A stretch of 64,000 nt of DNA from Capsulimonas corticalis (GTDB lineage Bacteria > Armatimonadota > Armatimonadia > Armatimonadales > Capsulimonadaceae): contig NZ_AP025739.1 of NCBI RefSeq assembly GCF_003574315.2, positions 1,922,001-1,986,000 on the forward strand, given 5' to 3'. Below are positions 1 to 8,812 of this stretch, piece by piece. Under the pieces are notes generated by a model that was not told where the DNA came from, made no database searches, and saw nothing but the letters and a program-made list of their open reading frames with translations. Numbering within the stretch: the stretch's first letter is position 1; every line of letters begins with the position of its first letter. The translations under genes and the position numbers were made by a program.

Positions 1-927
1 CGGCGAATTCGGGACAGGGTAGGCGATGAGGCCGCCGTCGTGCGCACGCGCGATCAGTTTGCTGCCGCTTGCCGTGAACAGCAGGTTGGACGCCGGGGCG
101 ACGTGCGCTTGAGGCTTGGTGGGCGCGGCGACGGCGGTGGCGAACGGATCGCGCAGGAGACGCGCGCAGAGCGCGTCGGCAGGCAGATCCAGCACGACAT
201 GGGCGTCGGCCCGGCCGGCGCGGTGGACATGCGCCGAGATTTGATGGGTCTCGGGATCCAGTTCGTCCCGCACTTCCACGCCGCTGGCGCCGTCCCGTGC
301 GGCCAGCCGGGCGAGGCGGGCGCCGCCGATGGCCCAGAAATCGTCCACGTCGCTTTGGGCCGTCGCACGCTCGCGCCACTGGTGCCACATCTCGGAGGTG
401 GGCGGCTGCGATGATCGGGCCAAGAGAAGCGCCCGGATACTCGATTCCGTCAGACCGACCTCCGGCTCCATGTCGGGCCGCTGTACGATCGCCCACTCAA
501 ACCGCGCCTTCGCCGCCTCGGCGCGGCGGGCAAGGGCGATCAGCAGCGCGAGATGCGCGATGCGCGGCCCGCCGATCTGGCTCGGGCCGGCGTCGAACAA
601 GGCGAAGGAGACCCGTCCGCCGGTCCGGGTGCGGCGGGCAAGCTGTAAGAATCCGTGCTCGCCCATCGCCGCGCGGCGCAGAAACTCGTCGGGCGCGTCG
701 TCGGCGAGGAGCCATTCGGAGAGAAGAAGACGGTCGTAGGGGCCGCGCCGGCCGATGTCCGAAAAGCCGTCGGGGTCGCCCTCGTCCACGCGGTCATGCG
801 TGCGCATCGGGCCAATCGCGGCGTCGAGTCGCTGGGCGAGCGGCGCGAGCGCGGCGGCCAGATCGTCGGGAAAGAGATTCAGGTGCGGAGCCCAGGACGC
901 CAGCGCGGCGGGGAGAGCAATCGTCAT
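1..927 (-). CDS. vWA-like / beta-propeller protein of a MoxR ternary system (3' end beyond window)
   Basis: The gene reads leftward and runs off the window at base 1, so only about 309 N-terminal residues are seen. The ATG overlaps the stop of the bpX5 gene as ATGA, so the two are translationally coupled. A segment around residues 110-140 (FALFDAGPSQIGGPRIAHLA) resembles a degenerate vWA metal site followed by an amphipathic helix. The last visible residues (LLFTASGSKLIARAHDGG) read like the first blade of a beta-propeller. This order, beside MoxR and bpX5, matches the described MoxR-vWA-beta-propeller ternary systems, which are thought to be NTP-dependent conflict or chaperone-like complexes. 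The assignment is mostly from context. The vWA call is weak because the MIDAS residues are not clear. Confidence 0.6.
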   Translation of the reverse strand, partial: MTIALPAALASWAPHLNLFPDDLAAALAPLAQRLDAAIGPMRTHDRVDEGDPDGFSDIGRRGPYDRLLLSEWLLADDAPDEFLRRAAMGEHGFLQLARRTRTGGRVSFALFDAGPSQIGGPRIAHLALLIALARRAEAAKARFEWAIVQRPDMEPEVGLTESSIRALLLARSSQPPTSEMWHQWRERATAQSDVDDFWAIGGARLARLAARDGASGVEVRDELDPETHQISAHVHRAGRADAHVVLDLPADALCARLLRDPFATAVAAPTKPQAHVAPASNLLFTASGSKLIARAHDGGLIAYPVPNSP

Positions 928-1367
928 CGAGTCTCCTCATGTTGCAGCCACCGCGCCAGCGATTCCCGCGCCACCGTCCGGGCGGCGGACAGCGACGCCA
1001 GCGCCGGCCAATCCGGGATCAGCGCCATCGGCGGCTTGACGTCGGGAGCGCGCAGCGCCATCGCCCCGGCGAGCAGGGCAACCGGGATACTGGGAGCCAG
1101 CATCGTCGGAATCAGCAGCTCCGCCGCCATGGGATCACGCCCCAAATACACAACCCCGTCCGCCCACGGCAGACTCTCGGTGGGTCCCATCAGAATCAGG
1201 AACCCGTCCCCGGCCACGCCCGTCAGCGTCGCCAGCGCTTCCTCGGAAGAGGCCAGCAGACGCTGCGCAATTGCACACGCCGCCACGCCCGACGCGGCCA
1301 CGGCGACGGGCTCCAGAGGTGTGGCGCGCGAGCGCCAGGTGATGGGGAATAGAGTATTGGCGTTCAT
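924..1367 (-). CDS. bpX5-domain protein of the MoxR-vWA-beta-propeller system
   Basis: This 147-residue protein is alanine- and leucine-rich with no signal peptide. It contains the pattern WADGVVYLGRDP followed by LLIPTMLAP, as seen in the bpX5 family, which is found only with MoxR ATPases and beta-propeller/vWA partners. The ATG at 1367 was preferred over an upstream in-frame codon at 1433 because the longer version would read into an inverted-repeat element. The gene lies downstream of moxR on the same strand, separated by 209 bases that hold the repeat. Its stop overlaps the next start by four bases. No enzymatic motif is visible, so it is probably an adaptor. The family name comes from pattern recognition plus context. 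Confidence 0.65.
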   Translation of the reverse strand: MNANTLFPITWRSRATPLEPVAVAASGVAACAIAQRLLASSEEALATLTGVAGDGFLILMGPTESLPWADGVVYLGRDPMAAELLIPTMLAPSIPVALLAGAMALRAPDVKPPMALIPDWPALASLSAARTVARESLARWLQHEETR

Positions 1368-1400
1368 AGGATCGGTGTTTTGTGCTTTCAGCACATGCCT

Positions 1401-1542
1401 GGCGAATGAATTCGCGGCTAAAAGTACGGCCACCCGCCTGCGCGGGTTCAGATTTTACGCCGCAGGCGCTTATCTTATATGCCGTAGGCTCCGAAGTCCG
1501 CGAAGGCGGACGGCCGTACTTTTAGCCGCGAATTTATTCGCC
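1401..1542. repeat. 142-bp inverted-repeat (REP/BIME- or MITE-like) element
   Basis: Bases 1401-1431 and 1512-1542 are inverted copies of each other, matching at 30 of 31 positions. Between them are two more hairpins: 1433-1447 (CCCGC...GCGGG) and 1496-1511 (GTCCGC-GAAG-GCGGAC). The second abuts the right arm. No ORF or transposase is present. The element sits inside the MoxR/bpX5 gene cluster and could act as an RNA processing or attenuation structure. No second copy was seen in this window. Confidence 0.75.
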
Positions 1543-1576
1543 GGCCTTCTTACATGTCCCTCCGTCGCGCCTCGCA

Positions 1577-2764
1577 TTATTCCGCGTTCACCGTCGCGCC
1601 GCTGACTGCCGTCAGCGGCGTCGCTTCAAGAGTGGCGACGATCTCGGCGCGGACGCCGATGAGGTCGGGCGGCAGGGATTCGCGCGCGAAGCCGGCGTCG
1701 ATCTCTCGGGCGACGCCTTCGAGCGCCAGCCGGCGGCGTTCGGCGGCGCGGAGGTCGTCCGGGGCGGCGTGCTCGGCGAGGATGCGACGGCCGGCGTCGA
1801 CGAGACGCGCGGCGCGGGCGAGCGGGCCGAGGGAGGCGGCTTCGGCGGCGGTCTTTAGCGTGGCGTTCTCGGTCTTGTCCAGCAGCGCGCGCAGGGTTTG
1901 GCGCGCAATCTCTTGAGTCTCGGCGGTCGGCGTCGCCAGAACGATCGGCCAGAGGTCCGCTTCGGTCGGCTGCGTGCGGCCGGCGACCACGGCGGCGGCC
2001 GCGACGAGCTTTTGCGTCTTGACGGCGCGGCGGTCCGAAAGCGGGATCCCGGCGGCGCGCAGCAGGCGCAGGGCGTGCGCGAGGAATGGACGGATCGGCG
2101 CCATGTCCATCCGGCGAGCCGCCGCCGCCAGCGCGTCCAGGTCCCCCAGGGAAGCGGCCGTTTGCACGGTCGAGTTTCCGAGCGCCCATCCGCCTTCCAA
2201 TAGCTCCTCCAGGCGTGTGTCCGGGAGCGGCTGGAGGAAGACGCGGACGAGGAATCGGTCCGCGAAGGCGCCGAGGGTATCGTCCTCAGGCAGTCCATTG
2301 GAGGCGCCGACGCACAGGCGCAGCGGACACGCCGCCTGCGTGTGGCCGCGCCGGAAGACGCGTTCGTTCAGGATGCCAAGCAGGGTGTTGAGAATGGCGG
2401 TCGAGCCGAGAAACACTTCGTCCAGAAAGGCGATCTCGGCTTCCGGGAGCATCCCCGTCGTTTCCGTCTCCACGAACCCTTCGCGCAGGCGCCGCAGATC
2501 GACCGGTCCGAAGATCTCACTCGGCTCCGTGAAGCGCCCGAGCAGATATTCGAAGTAGTGGCCGCCGATGGCGCGGGCGATCCGGCGGACGGCTTCGCTC
2601 TTGGCGGCGCCCGGCGGGCCGATCACCAGCACGTGCTCGCCAGCGACCGCCGCCAGCGCGATGGATTCCACCAGAGCTTCGCGTTCGATCAGTCCCTGGC
2701 CGGCGTCGGCGATCGCGGCGCGCAGCGCGGAAAGGGAAGGGGTAAGGGGATTTTCGGTGATCAT
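1577..2764 (-). CDS. MoxR-family AAA+ ATPase (RavA-like)
   Basis: The protein has 395 residues. Walker A GPPGAAKS is at residues 49-56 and Walker B IAFLDE at 111-116. A sensor-type segment (CVGASNGLPEDD) and the RFTEPSEIFGP stretch are typical of MoxR/RavA ATPases. MoxR ATPases act as chaperone-like motors that insert cofactors into, or remodel, vWA-domain partners. The helical C-terminal half (about 200-395) is the usual lid plus a variable region. It is the first gene of the leftward cluster with bpX5 and the vWA/propeller protein, which makes it the motor of that ternary system. The start is the ATG at 2764. The 138 bases before the divergent msrA must hold its promoter, but no strong sigma-70 boxes were seen. 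Confidence 0.88.
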   Translation of the reverse strand: MITENPLTPSLSALRAAIADAGQGLIEREALVESIALAAVAGEHVLVIGPPGAAKSEAVRRIARAIGGHYFEYLLGRFTEPSEIFGPVDLRRLREGFVETETTGMLPEAEIAFLDEVFLGSTAILNTLLGILNERVFRRGHTQAACPLRLCVGASNGLPEDDTLGAFADRFLVRVFLQPLPDTRLEELLEGGWALGNSTVQTAASLGDLDALAAAARRMDMAPIRPFLAHALRLLRAAGIPLSDRRAVKTQKLVAAAAVVAGRTQPTEADLWPIVLATPTAETQEIARQTLRALLDKTENATLKTAAEAASLGPLARAARLVDAGRRILAEHAAPDDLRAAERRRLALEGVAREIDAGFARESLPPDLIGVRAEIVATLEATPLTAVSGATVNAE

Positions 2765-2903
2765 AAGTTAATGTTAGTATACCTGCGTGATGGAACCAAA
2801 CCAGGGGTATCAAACGTTATTACTGACGGACGGAGATCGAATTCTCACAAGCTTTCGAGATAAGCTCGGCGCGGGATCGCGCCGAACGAGAGAGAGGGAT
2901 ATC

Positions 2904-3374
2904 ATGGCGATCGCGACATTTGGAGCGGGATGTTTTTGGGGCGTCGAAGCCGCGTTCCGGCAGACGCCGGGCGTCACCGCGACGGCCGTAGGATACGAGG
3001 GGGGAGCAACGGAAAATCCCACCTACAAGGAAGTTTGCACGGACCGGACCGGGCACGCCGAAGTCGTGCAGGTGGAGTTCGATCCGGCGCAGGTCACTTA
3101 CGAAGAACTGCTCGCGGTCTTCTTCGGAAACCATAACCCGACGACGCTGAACCGGCAGGGGCCGGATGTCGGCTCGCAGTACCGCTCGGCGATTTTCTAC
3201 CACTCGCCGGAGCAGCAGCAGCAGGCCGAAGCGACAAAGGTGAAGCTGGACGCGGCGGGCGTCTTCAATAAGCCCATCGTCACGGAGATCGTTCCGGCGC
3301 AGACATTCTACATTGCCGAAGATTATCACCAGCAATATCTGGAAAAGCGCGGCCTGGCGAGCTGCCACCTGTAA
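2904..3374 (+). CDS. msrA: Peptide-methionine (S)-S-oxide reductase
   Basis: The protein is 156 residues long, the usual size for single-domain MsrA. It reduces methionine-S-sulfoxide in oxidised proteins or free methionine. The catalytic GCFWG motif is at residues 9-13, with Cys10 as nucleophile. Family blocks [16 protein letters not shown] and ALFFGNH-like FFGNHNPTT follow, and the C-terminal CHL tail carries a possible resolving cysteine. The ATG at 2904 follows AGAGAGGG at good SD spacing. The reading frame is open back to 2787, but the extra residues have no family match. A strong intrinsic terminator follows the stop, so the gene is probably monocistronic. Confidence 0.96.
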   Translation: MAIATFGAGCFWGVEAAFRQTPGVTATAVGYEGGATENPTYKEVCTDRTGHAEVVQVEFDPAQVTYEELLAVFFGNHNPTTLNRQGPDVGSQYRSAIFYHSPEQQQQAEATKVKLDAAGVFNKPIVTEIVPAQTFYIAEDYHQQYLEKRGLASCHL

Positions 3375-3385
3375 TCTTCTTCGCA

Positions 3386-3419
3386 AAGGGCGTTCACTCT
3401 CGGGTGAACGCCCTTTTTT
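3386..3419 (+). terminator. Rho-independent terminator of msrA
   Basis: A perfect 12-bp stem (3386-3397 with 3404-3415, AAGGGCGTTCAC) has a 6-base loop and runs into a T tract to 3419. Confidence 0.93.
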
Positions 3420-3533
3420 ATGGGAATTCCTGAAAATGTTTCCGCCATGTTTCTAAATGTGACCTTTTGCCCTGAAGATCTCTCCTGTGAATGCTGATAA
3501 TCGGGTTCAGCAATACTACCGCAGGAGAAAAGA

Positions 3534-5480
3534 ATGACCTTCTTCATCAACTTAAAGATTGCGTATAAACTCGCGGTCGGATTTGGATTCTGTTTGTTTC
3601 TCTCGGCTGTCCTCACGGTCGTCGCTGTGAAGCAGATGGCGAATCAGGAGCGGATCGCCAGCCTCATCGTCTCGGATTCCGTGGTTGGCTTGCAGCAGCT
3701 CAGCATTGTCGCGGGCGAAACACGCCAGGTTCGCATTTTGCAGTATCGTCACTTGCTGACCAAAGAAGATGCGGGTAAGCGTGACGTGGAGGCGTCGATC
3801 TCCGCCTCGGTCGAGAAAGCCAGCAGCGCCATCAAAGGGTATGTCGATACGACCATCGATCCGTTGGATCGGCGGAACGCCGAGGATTTGCAGAAAAGCT
3901 GGGATGCGTATTTGGGATACCAGGACAGGTTTCTGGCGGACAGCCGTCAGCGCCGGACCGATTCCGCCGTTCAGCTGATGAATGGGGAGATGAAGCAAAG
4001 CTTTTTGTCCATGGTGGCGGTATCCGACGCCATGGTGGTCTGGAACAAAAAGCATGGCGCGGACTATGCGAGCGCTTCGGCGGACGCATACCGAAGCGGC
4101 GCCGCGCTTATGGGGGGAATGCTGCTGCTGTCGCTGGCGCTGGGGATCGCGTTCGCGCTCGCCATCACGCGGCAGGTGACCGGGCCGCTCCACCTGGTGT
4201 CGGTGGGGTACGACAGTATGCGCAACGGCTGCATCGCAAATCTCAACAAGGCGATCGGCGCGCTGGCGTGCGGAGACCTGACCGTCCGAGTCGAGCCGAA
4301 GACAAAGCCCATCGAGGTCAAGTCTCGAGACGAGATCGGAAAAATCACCGAGACATTCAACCAGATGGTAGGCGCCGTTGAGGAAACCATCGTTTCGTTC
4401 AATCAGTCCCAGGAATCGCTGACGCGAGTGGTTGAGCAGCTCCAGTCGGCGGCGGGCCAGGTGGCGCAGACTTCCACGACCGTGGTGAATGCGGCGCAGC
4501 AGGTCGGTTCGGGCTCTGAGGAGATCAGCGCGACGATGGGCGAAGTCTCCAGCGCCAGCGAGCAGTCAGCGCGCGGCGCCAGCGAAGTGGCGCAGGGCGC
4601 GGCCAGCCAGGCCGTATCGCTCGCCAGCAGCCGGGAGCGTATCAAGAACCTGACCGGATCCATCGACAGCGTCGTTCACAGCGCCGGCGAAGCCAGCGGC
4701 GCGGCCAGCGACGCCGCCGGAGCCGCCGAGCGCGGCGCGAGCACGGTGGCGCGCTCCATCCAAAGCATCCGGTCCATCGAGCAGACCATCGACGCCAGCG
4801 CGGAGACGATGGGCATGCTCAGCGAATCGGCGCGCACGATCGGCTCGATCGTCGAGACGATCAACCAGATCGCCGAGCAGACGAACCTGCTCGCCCTGAA
4901 CGCGGCGATCGAAGCGGCGCGGGCCGGGGAATCGGGCCGTGGCTTCGCGGTGGTGGCGGAGGAAGTGCGCAAGCTGGCGGAGCGTTCTGCGGTGGCGACG
5001 CGTGAGATCACGTCGATGATCGCGACGGTTCAGGAGCGCACGCAGGCGGCGACGGCGGCGACGGCGAAGGGCCGTCAGGAAGCGGCGACGGGCGTTGGCC
5101 TGGCCGGGGAAGTAGAGACGGCTTTGGCGGAGATCGCCCGCCATGCGGCGTCCGTGGCGGAGCGGATCGCGGGGATCGACGAGGCGACTCGCCAGATGAG
5201 CGCCGAGTCCAACCGGATCAGCGCGGAGATCGACGGCGTGGCGGCGGTGGTGGAGCAGAGCTCTGCGGCGGCCGAAGAGATGTCGGCGTCGGCGGAGCAG
5301 GTGTCGGCGTCGATCCAGAGCGTTTCGGCGATGAGCGGCCAGCAGGCGCACGCCGCGGAGAGCTTGCTGCAAAGCTCCAGCGACTTGAGCAATGTCGCCG
5401 AGACGCTTTCCGAAACCGTGCGCGGCTTCAAGATCGGGGAAGGTGCGCCGGTGAAGCTGACGCTGCGGAAAGTCGCGTAA
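3534..5480 (+). CDS. Methyl-accepting chemotaxis protein
   Basis: The 648-residue chemoreceptor signals to CheA/CheW. It has a first membrane helix at about residues 12-33, then a four-helix-bundle-type periplasmic sensor (about 35-188), a second helix at 192-211, a HAMP region and a long methylation/signalling coiled coil. The highly conserved hairpin tip is visible around 443-485 ([19 protein letters not shown]). The ATG follows AGGAGAAAAG. No che genes are adjacent. The region between TM2 and the HAMP end is longer than in simple receptors. The ligand cannot be predicted. A terminator-like hairpin follows. Confidence 0.96.
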   Translation: MTFFINLKIAYKLAVGFGFCLFLSAVLTVVAVKQMANQERIASLIVSDSVVGLQQLSIVAGETRQVRILQYRHLLTKEDAGKRDVEASISASVEKASSAIKGYVDTTIDPLDRRNAEDLQKSWDAYLGYQDRFLADSRQRRTDSAVQLMNGEMKQSFLSMVAVSDAMVVWNKKHGADYASASADAYRSGAALMGGMLLLSLALGIAFALAITRQVTGPLHLVSVGYDSMRNGCIANLNKAIGALACGDLTVRVEPKTKPIEVKSRDEIGKITETFNQMVGAVEETIVSFNQSQESLTRVVEQLQSAAGQVAQTSTTVVNAAQQVGSGSEEISATMGEVSSASEQSARGASEVAQGAASQAVSLASSRERIKNLTGSIDSVVHSAGEASGAASDAAGAAERGASTVARSIQSIRSIEQTIDASAETMGMLSESARTIGSIVETINQIAEQTNLLALNAAIEAARAGESGRGFAVVAEEVRKLAERSAVATREITSMIATVQERTQAATAATAKGRQEAATGVGLAGEVETALAEIARHAASVAERIAGIDEATRQMSAESNRISAEIDGVAAVVEQSSAAAEEMSASAEQVSASIQSVSAMSGQQAHAAESLLQSSSDLSNVAETLSETVRGFKIGEGAPVKLTLRKVA

Positions 5481-5503
5481 TCACATACTCGGCGCCGCGC
5501 CGC

Positions 5504-5540
5504 CAGGCCGCTCTCGACGATCGTCGAAAGCGGCCTGTTT
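5504..5540 (+). terminator. Terminator-like hairpin after the chemoreceptor gene
   Basis: The arms CAGGCCGCT and AGCGGCCTG enclose a second near-palindromic TCGACGA/TCGTCGA stem. The hairpin spans 5504-5537 and is followed by only three Ts, so efficiency is uncertain. Confidence 0.65.
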
Positions 5541-5627
5541 GATGCGCGGCCCGCCTGCCGTCGCCCTGCGTGGAACCCAGGAGGTTTTGGGAACGTTCTA
5601 TGAATATCGCCTCGCTTTCCGGGCGTC

Positions 5628-6338
5628 GTGAATGGACCGATCCGTCGAAAAGGAATTTCCCGCTTGCTCCAAGACTGGCTTGCGCGTTTACATCTGTCGC
5701 TTGTCGCGCTGCTGCTCGCGCTGAGCGGCCACGCTTCCGTCGCGCCGACGACGGTCAATATCAATGTGTCGCGCCCGGCGGCGCGGGCCGCCGCCTTCAC
5801 GCCGAACTACGCCGCCGCCGCCAGGATGGATCGTCTCTGGCGCTGGCCTCGTTTCCCGCTTCATGTGTTTATCGCCGGGCATAACGACGAGGAAAAACGA
5901 GAGGCCGGCGTCGCCATGGCCGGGTTTGACGAGTGGGTGACGGCGTCCCGCGACGGCGTCCGTTACCAGATCGTCAACAGTCCGTCCGAAGCGGACGTGA
6001 CGGTGCGTTTCACCACGGACGAATACCTGAACGATCGGCGGGGCGTGGTCGGAGAAACGCATGTCTCGGGCCGGGGCGGCGTGCTGTTCAAAGCCGAGAT
6101 GCGGCTGGCGACCGGCGGCGCGAGCGATTCGGATTTGCAGACGGCGGCGGCGCATGAATTCGGCCACGCGCTCGGGATCGGCGGCCACAGCAACAGCCCG
6201 AAAGATTTGATGTATCCCTCGCAAGTGCGCTACCTCCGCTGGGATCAAACGCCGATCCCGTCCGCGCCGCGCCATGTGACGCGCCGCGATCTGAATACCC
6301 TGCGTGTCTGCTACCCGGACCTCACCCCGCCGGGATAA
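5628..6338 (+). CDS. Secreted matrixin-like (M10-type) zinc metalloprotease
   Basis: The 236-residue protein has an N-terminal basic stretch and hydrophobic helix (about 20-36), consistent with a signal peptide. The metzincin zinc motif HEFGHALGIGGH is at residues 176-187, with a following Met-turn (DLMYP, Met195). The preceding VTVRFTTDEY block and the RRDLNTLRVCYP end match bacterial matrixin-like catalytic domains, so a secreted or surface endopeptidase is likely. The start shown is GTG at 5628. A TTG at 5664 has a better SD (AAAAGG) and also leaves a complete signal peptide. The last 17 bases overlap the convergent lipoprotein gene. Confidence 0.88.
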   Translation: MNGPIRRKGISRLLQDWLARLHLSLVALLLALSGHASVAPTTVNINVSRPAARAAAFTPNYAAAARMDRLWRWPRFPLHVFIAGHNDEEKREAGVAMAGFDEWVTASRDGVRYQIVNSPSEADVTVRFTTDEYLNDRRGVVGETHVSGRGGVLFKAEMRLATGGASDSDLQTAAAHEFGHALGIGGHSNSPKDLMYPSQVRYLRWDQTPIPSAPRHVTRRDLNTLRVCYPDLTPPG

Positions 6339-8043
6339 ACGAATCAGCCGCGCCGATTCGCTCCAGCGCCTGACGGTACGCAGGATTGGGCGCGATATGG
6401 TATCGCAGCGCCCCTTCGGACTGCTCCTCCTTCCACCAGAGAACCTTACGGTCCTTCCAGTAGCCGAGCGCGTACTCCAGAGTTTTGCGCGCGTTCACAT
6501 CCGTTGGCGGGATCAAGTCGAACGCCGTTCCCGTTGTGTGCGCGTTGAAGTTCGCGGGCGGTCCGCCGCCGGGCCGGATGTCCGGCTCGGGCGGAAGCAT
6601 GGCTGTTCGCGGGGAAATGGGCGCGTGCGCGGCGAGCCAATCGGCGTCCTGCACGGACAGCGTCGTGTCTCCCACAACGAGCGGACCGGGGCCGCCGGCG
6701 CTCCGGTAGGCGGACGCGATCAAAACCAGCGCCCCGCGCGCTTCGATTCGCATGACGGCGACCGGCGGGGCGAACGGACGGGGAGAGGGCGCTGTCACGG
6801 TGACGCCGGGGATGCCGGCGATGGGGATGAGCGCGCCGCTCCGCGCGGCGGCCAGAAGCGCCGCCGTGTTCGAGATCGTGGGAGACGCCCCGTACCAGAG
6901 GGCGTCCGTACCGCGCCCGGGCAGCAGCGCTTCCCATTGGCGCTGAAAGGCGGCGGGATCACGACGGTACAGCGCGATCGCCTCCTGCGCCGCGCGCAGC
7001 TTCCACCAGTAATGCCGGTGGTCGTCGCCGCGCCCATACAAATAAGAAAACGCGGCCGGATGACTTTGTGGGCTGCTCGTCAGATACACGTCCTCGAAAC
7101 TCAGCCGCCGGCCCGCGTTTCCCCGGCGGATCGCCGCCGCCGCGTCGCCGGGCCACTGAGGACCCAGATATTTGCGCAGCGTGCGCTCTACTCCGGCTTC
7201 GCCGCCATGATAAGCTTGAAAGATCCAATCCGCGCTGGGAAAGCGCGGATAAAGCTTCAGCAGATAGTTCGTCTGCGCGAAGATCGCCTGGCGCGGATCG
7301 TAACGCCGATCGATGCGTCGCCGCTGCGCCCGGAGCAGCTCAAGACGCGTCGCAAGCGCGGGGAGCTCGGCGGCGGCCTGAGCCGGCGTGAGCGCCGGTC
7401 CGATGGACACCGGGGGCGGCGCAGGCGCCGCCCCCGGCGGCTCCGCGCGCCAGTACTCCCGCCAGGCGATGCGCTGCTTGAACGCGTCGATGGGCGCCGT
7501 CAGGCGGCGGGAGGCCGGCAGATCGACGGCCAGAAGTCCGTGCCCGCCCACGCCCGGCATCCACTGCGCTACGCCAACCGCTCCGGCGCTCGAAATCGCG
7601 TCCGGGTCTCCGCCGGACTCCAGCAGAAGGTCCGCTTCCTGCAAGTGGACCCACGATGTCTGGGCCGTCTCCCGCGAAACGCCTTCCTCACGCGCCATCC
7701 GCTCCAGTATCGCCTGCGCCTCCGGCGCGCGCGCCGCCTCGGCCACAATCGGCCCAAGCTGATCCGCTACGCGCGAGACATCTCGCGTCGAAACCAGGCG
7801 TCCCATCACCGGCTTGCGCAGCCCGTCGATGATGCTGCGAATCCTCTGCTCGCGGTCGAGATGGAGCGGCAGGGCGTCGGCGCCGGGATTGGGAGGCGTG
7901 GAGGATAGTGTGGCGCCGCCCGAGATCGGCGCGGGGCGGGGGCGGCATCCCGTGAATGTGAAACCGATCAGGGCGGCGGCGCTTGTGAGGGCGAGGCCGA
8001 GGGCGATCCGGCGAACGCGGAGACTTCGGTGGTCGATAGGCAT
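6322..8043 (-). CDS. Lipoprotein with lytic-transglycosylase-like and M15-type peptidase-like domains
   Basis: The 573-residue protein has a basic N-terminus, a hydrophobic helix and a lipobox-like FTGC (Cys33), so it is probably membrane anchored outside the cytoplasm. The central part carries an SLT-like motif (LLLESGGDPDAISSAGAVG, with a candidate catalytic Glu) and a later IFQAYHGGEAG block. The C-terminal 150 residues hold AYRSAGGPG and then AHTTGTAFD, the H-x-x-G-x-A-x-D metal motif of VanY/M15-like carboxypeptidases. A two-headed peptidoglycan hydrolase is therefore inferred. The ATG at 8043 was chosen over a TTG at 8055. The 3' end overlaps the convergent protease gene by 17 bases. 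Confidence 0.75.
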   Translation of the reverse strand: MPIDHRSLRVRRIALGLALTSAAALIGFTFTGCRPRPAPISGGATLSSTPPNPGADALPLHLDREQRIRSIIDGLRKPVMGRLVSTRDVSRVADQLGPIVAEAARAPEAQAILERMAREEGVSRETAQTSWVHLQEADLLLESGGDPDAISSAGAVGVAQWMPGVGGHGLLAVDLPASRRLTAPIDAFKQRIAWREYWRAEPPGAAPAPPPVSIGPALTPAQAAAELPALATRLELLRAQRRRIDRRYDPRQAIFAQTNYLLKLYPRFPSADWIFQAYHGGEAGVERTLRKYLGPQWPGDAAAAIRRGNAGRRLSFEDVYLTSSPQSHPAAFSYLYGRGDDHRHYWWKLRAAQEAIALYRRDPAAFQRQWEALLPGRGTDALWYGASPTISNTAALLAAARSGALIPIAGIPGVTVTAPSPRPFAPPVAVMRIEARGALVLIASAYRSAGGPGPLVVGDTTLSVQDADWLAAHAPISPRTAMLPPEPDIRPGGGPPANFNAHTTGTAFDLIPPTDVNARKTLEYALGYWKDRKVLWWKEEQSEGALRYHIAPNPAYRQALERIGAADSFIPAG

Positions 8044-8085
8044 CGGTGATCCCAAATCGGCGCCGCAAAGGCCGGCATTGGAGCG

Positions 8086-8667
8086 CTACCCCAGAGCGTC
8101 CAGAATATTCTGGACGGAGCGGACACGTCCCAATCGGGGAAATACCGATTTGACCGCGAATTCGTGCGCCTCGGCGGTCATGCTCGCCATGGCGTCTTCA
8201 GCCAAAACGACCGCGTAGCCGCGTTCATAGGCGTCGCGCGCCGTGGATTCGACGCCGAAGTTCGTGACGAGTCCGCCCAGGACGATGGTTTGGACGCCGC
8301 GTCGGCGCAGCTGCAGATCCAGCCCCGTTTCATAGAACGCTCCCCACTGATGCTTGGTCACGACCAGGTCGCTCGGACGCGGGCTGAGCTCTGGGACGAA
8401 CTCATCCCAGCCGGGCGGCGGGGAGGCCGACGCCATCGATTCGTCCACCGGCGCCGTCAGCCGGTCCCGGCCGTCGGGATGAAATGAGACGTGGACGAGC
8501 GCTACCGTCGATTCCAGCTCCCGGAACCGCTCCGCCAGACGCGCGCTTTGCGCGACGACATCTTGGGAGGAGTAGGGCGCGACATCGCGGCTCACTACGC
8601 CCTTTTGCAGATCGATCAGCACTAAAGCCGTCGTCTTCGGATCGAGCGTCAGTTTTGCGTCATTCAT
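8086..8667 (-). CDS. yecD: YecD-like isochorismatase-fold hydrolase
   Basis: The 193-residue cysteine-hydrolase-fold protein closely follows E. coli YecD in sequence pattern (HQWGAFYETGLDLQLRRRG, TNFGVESTARDA, SVFPRLGRVRSVQNILDAL). Asp19 and Lys105 of the usual catalytic triad are present. The nucleophilic Cys position is Gly138 (TNFGVEST), as in YecD itself, so it may not hydrolyse like a nicotinamidase, and the substrate is unknown. It is monocistronic: the upstream neighbour is 145 bases away behind a terminator, and the lipoprotein gene begins 42 bases downstream. Confidence 0.88.
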   Translation of the reverse strand: MNDAKLTLDPKTTALVLIDLQKGVVSRDVAPYSSQDVVAQSARLAERFRELESTVALVHVSFHPDGRDRLTAPVDESMASASPPPGWDEFVPELSPRPSDLVVTKHQWGAFYETGLDLQLRRRGVQTIVLGGLVTNFGVESTARDAYERGYAVVLAEDAMASMTAEAHEFAVKSVFPRLGRVRSVQNILDALG

Positions 8668-8751
8668 CGTCTATTCTCCGTGGAAGGGATCGGCGTTGTC
8701 CAGGTTCAGTATTGCACGATCGGAGCGATCTGAAACGTGATTGGCGGCGGC

Positions 8752-8786
8752 AAAAATCCCTCCCTGCGCCACGGCGGAGGAAGGGA
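8752..8786 (-). terminator. Terminator of the first pseudopilin gene
   Basis: On the minus strand a 9-bp stem (8778-8786 with 8757-8765, one G-U pair) is followed by five Ts at 8756-8752. Confidence 0.85.
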
Positions 8787-8812
8787 CTTCCAGGGTGATT
8801 TGGAGGGCTGCC

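Noticed and set aside
655-1605. Plus-strand 316-codon frame over the bpX5 region
   Set aside because: Arg/Ala/Ser-rich shadow frame that runs through the inverted-repeat element; the opposite strand encodes coupled genes with family motifs.
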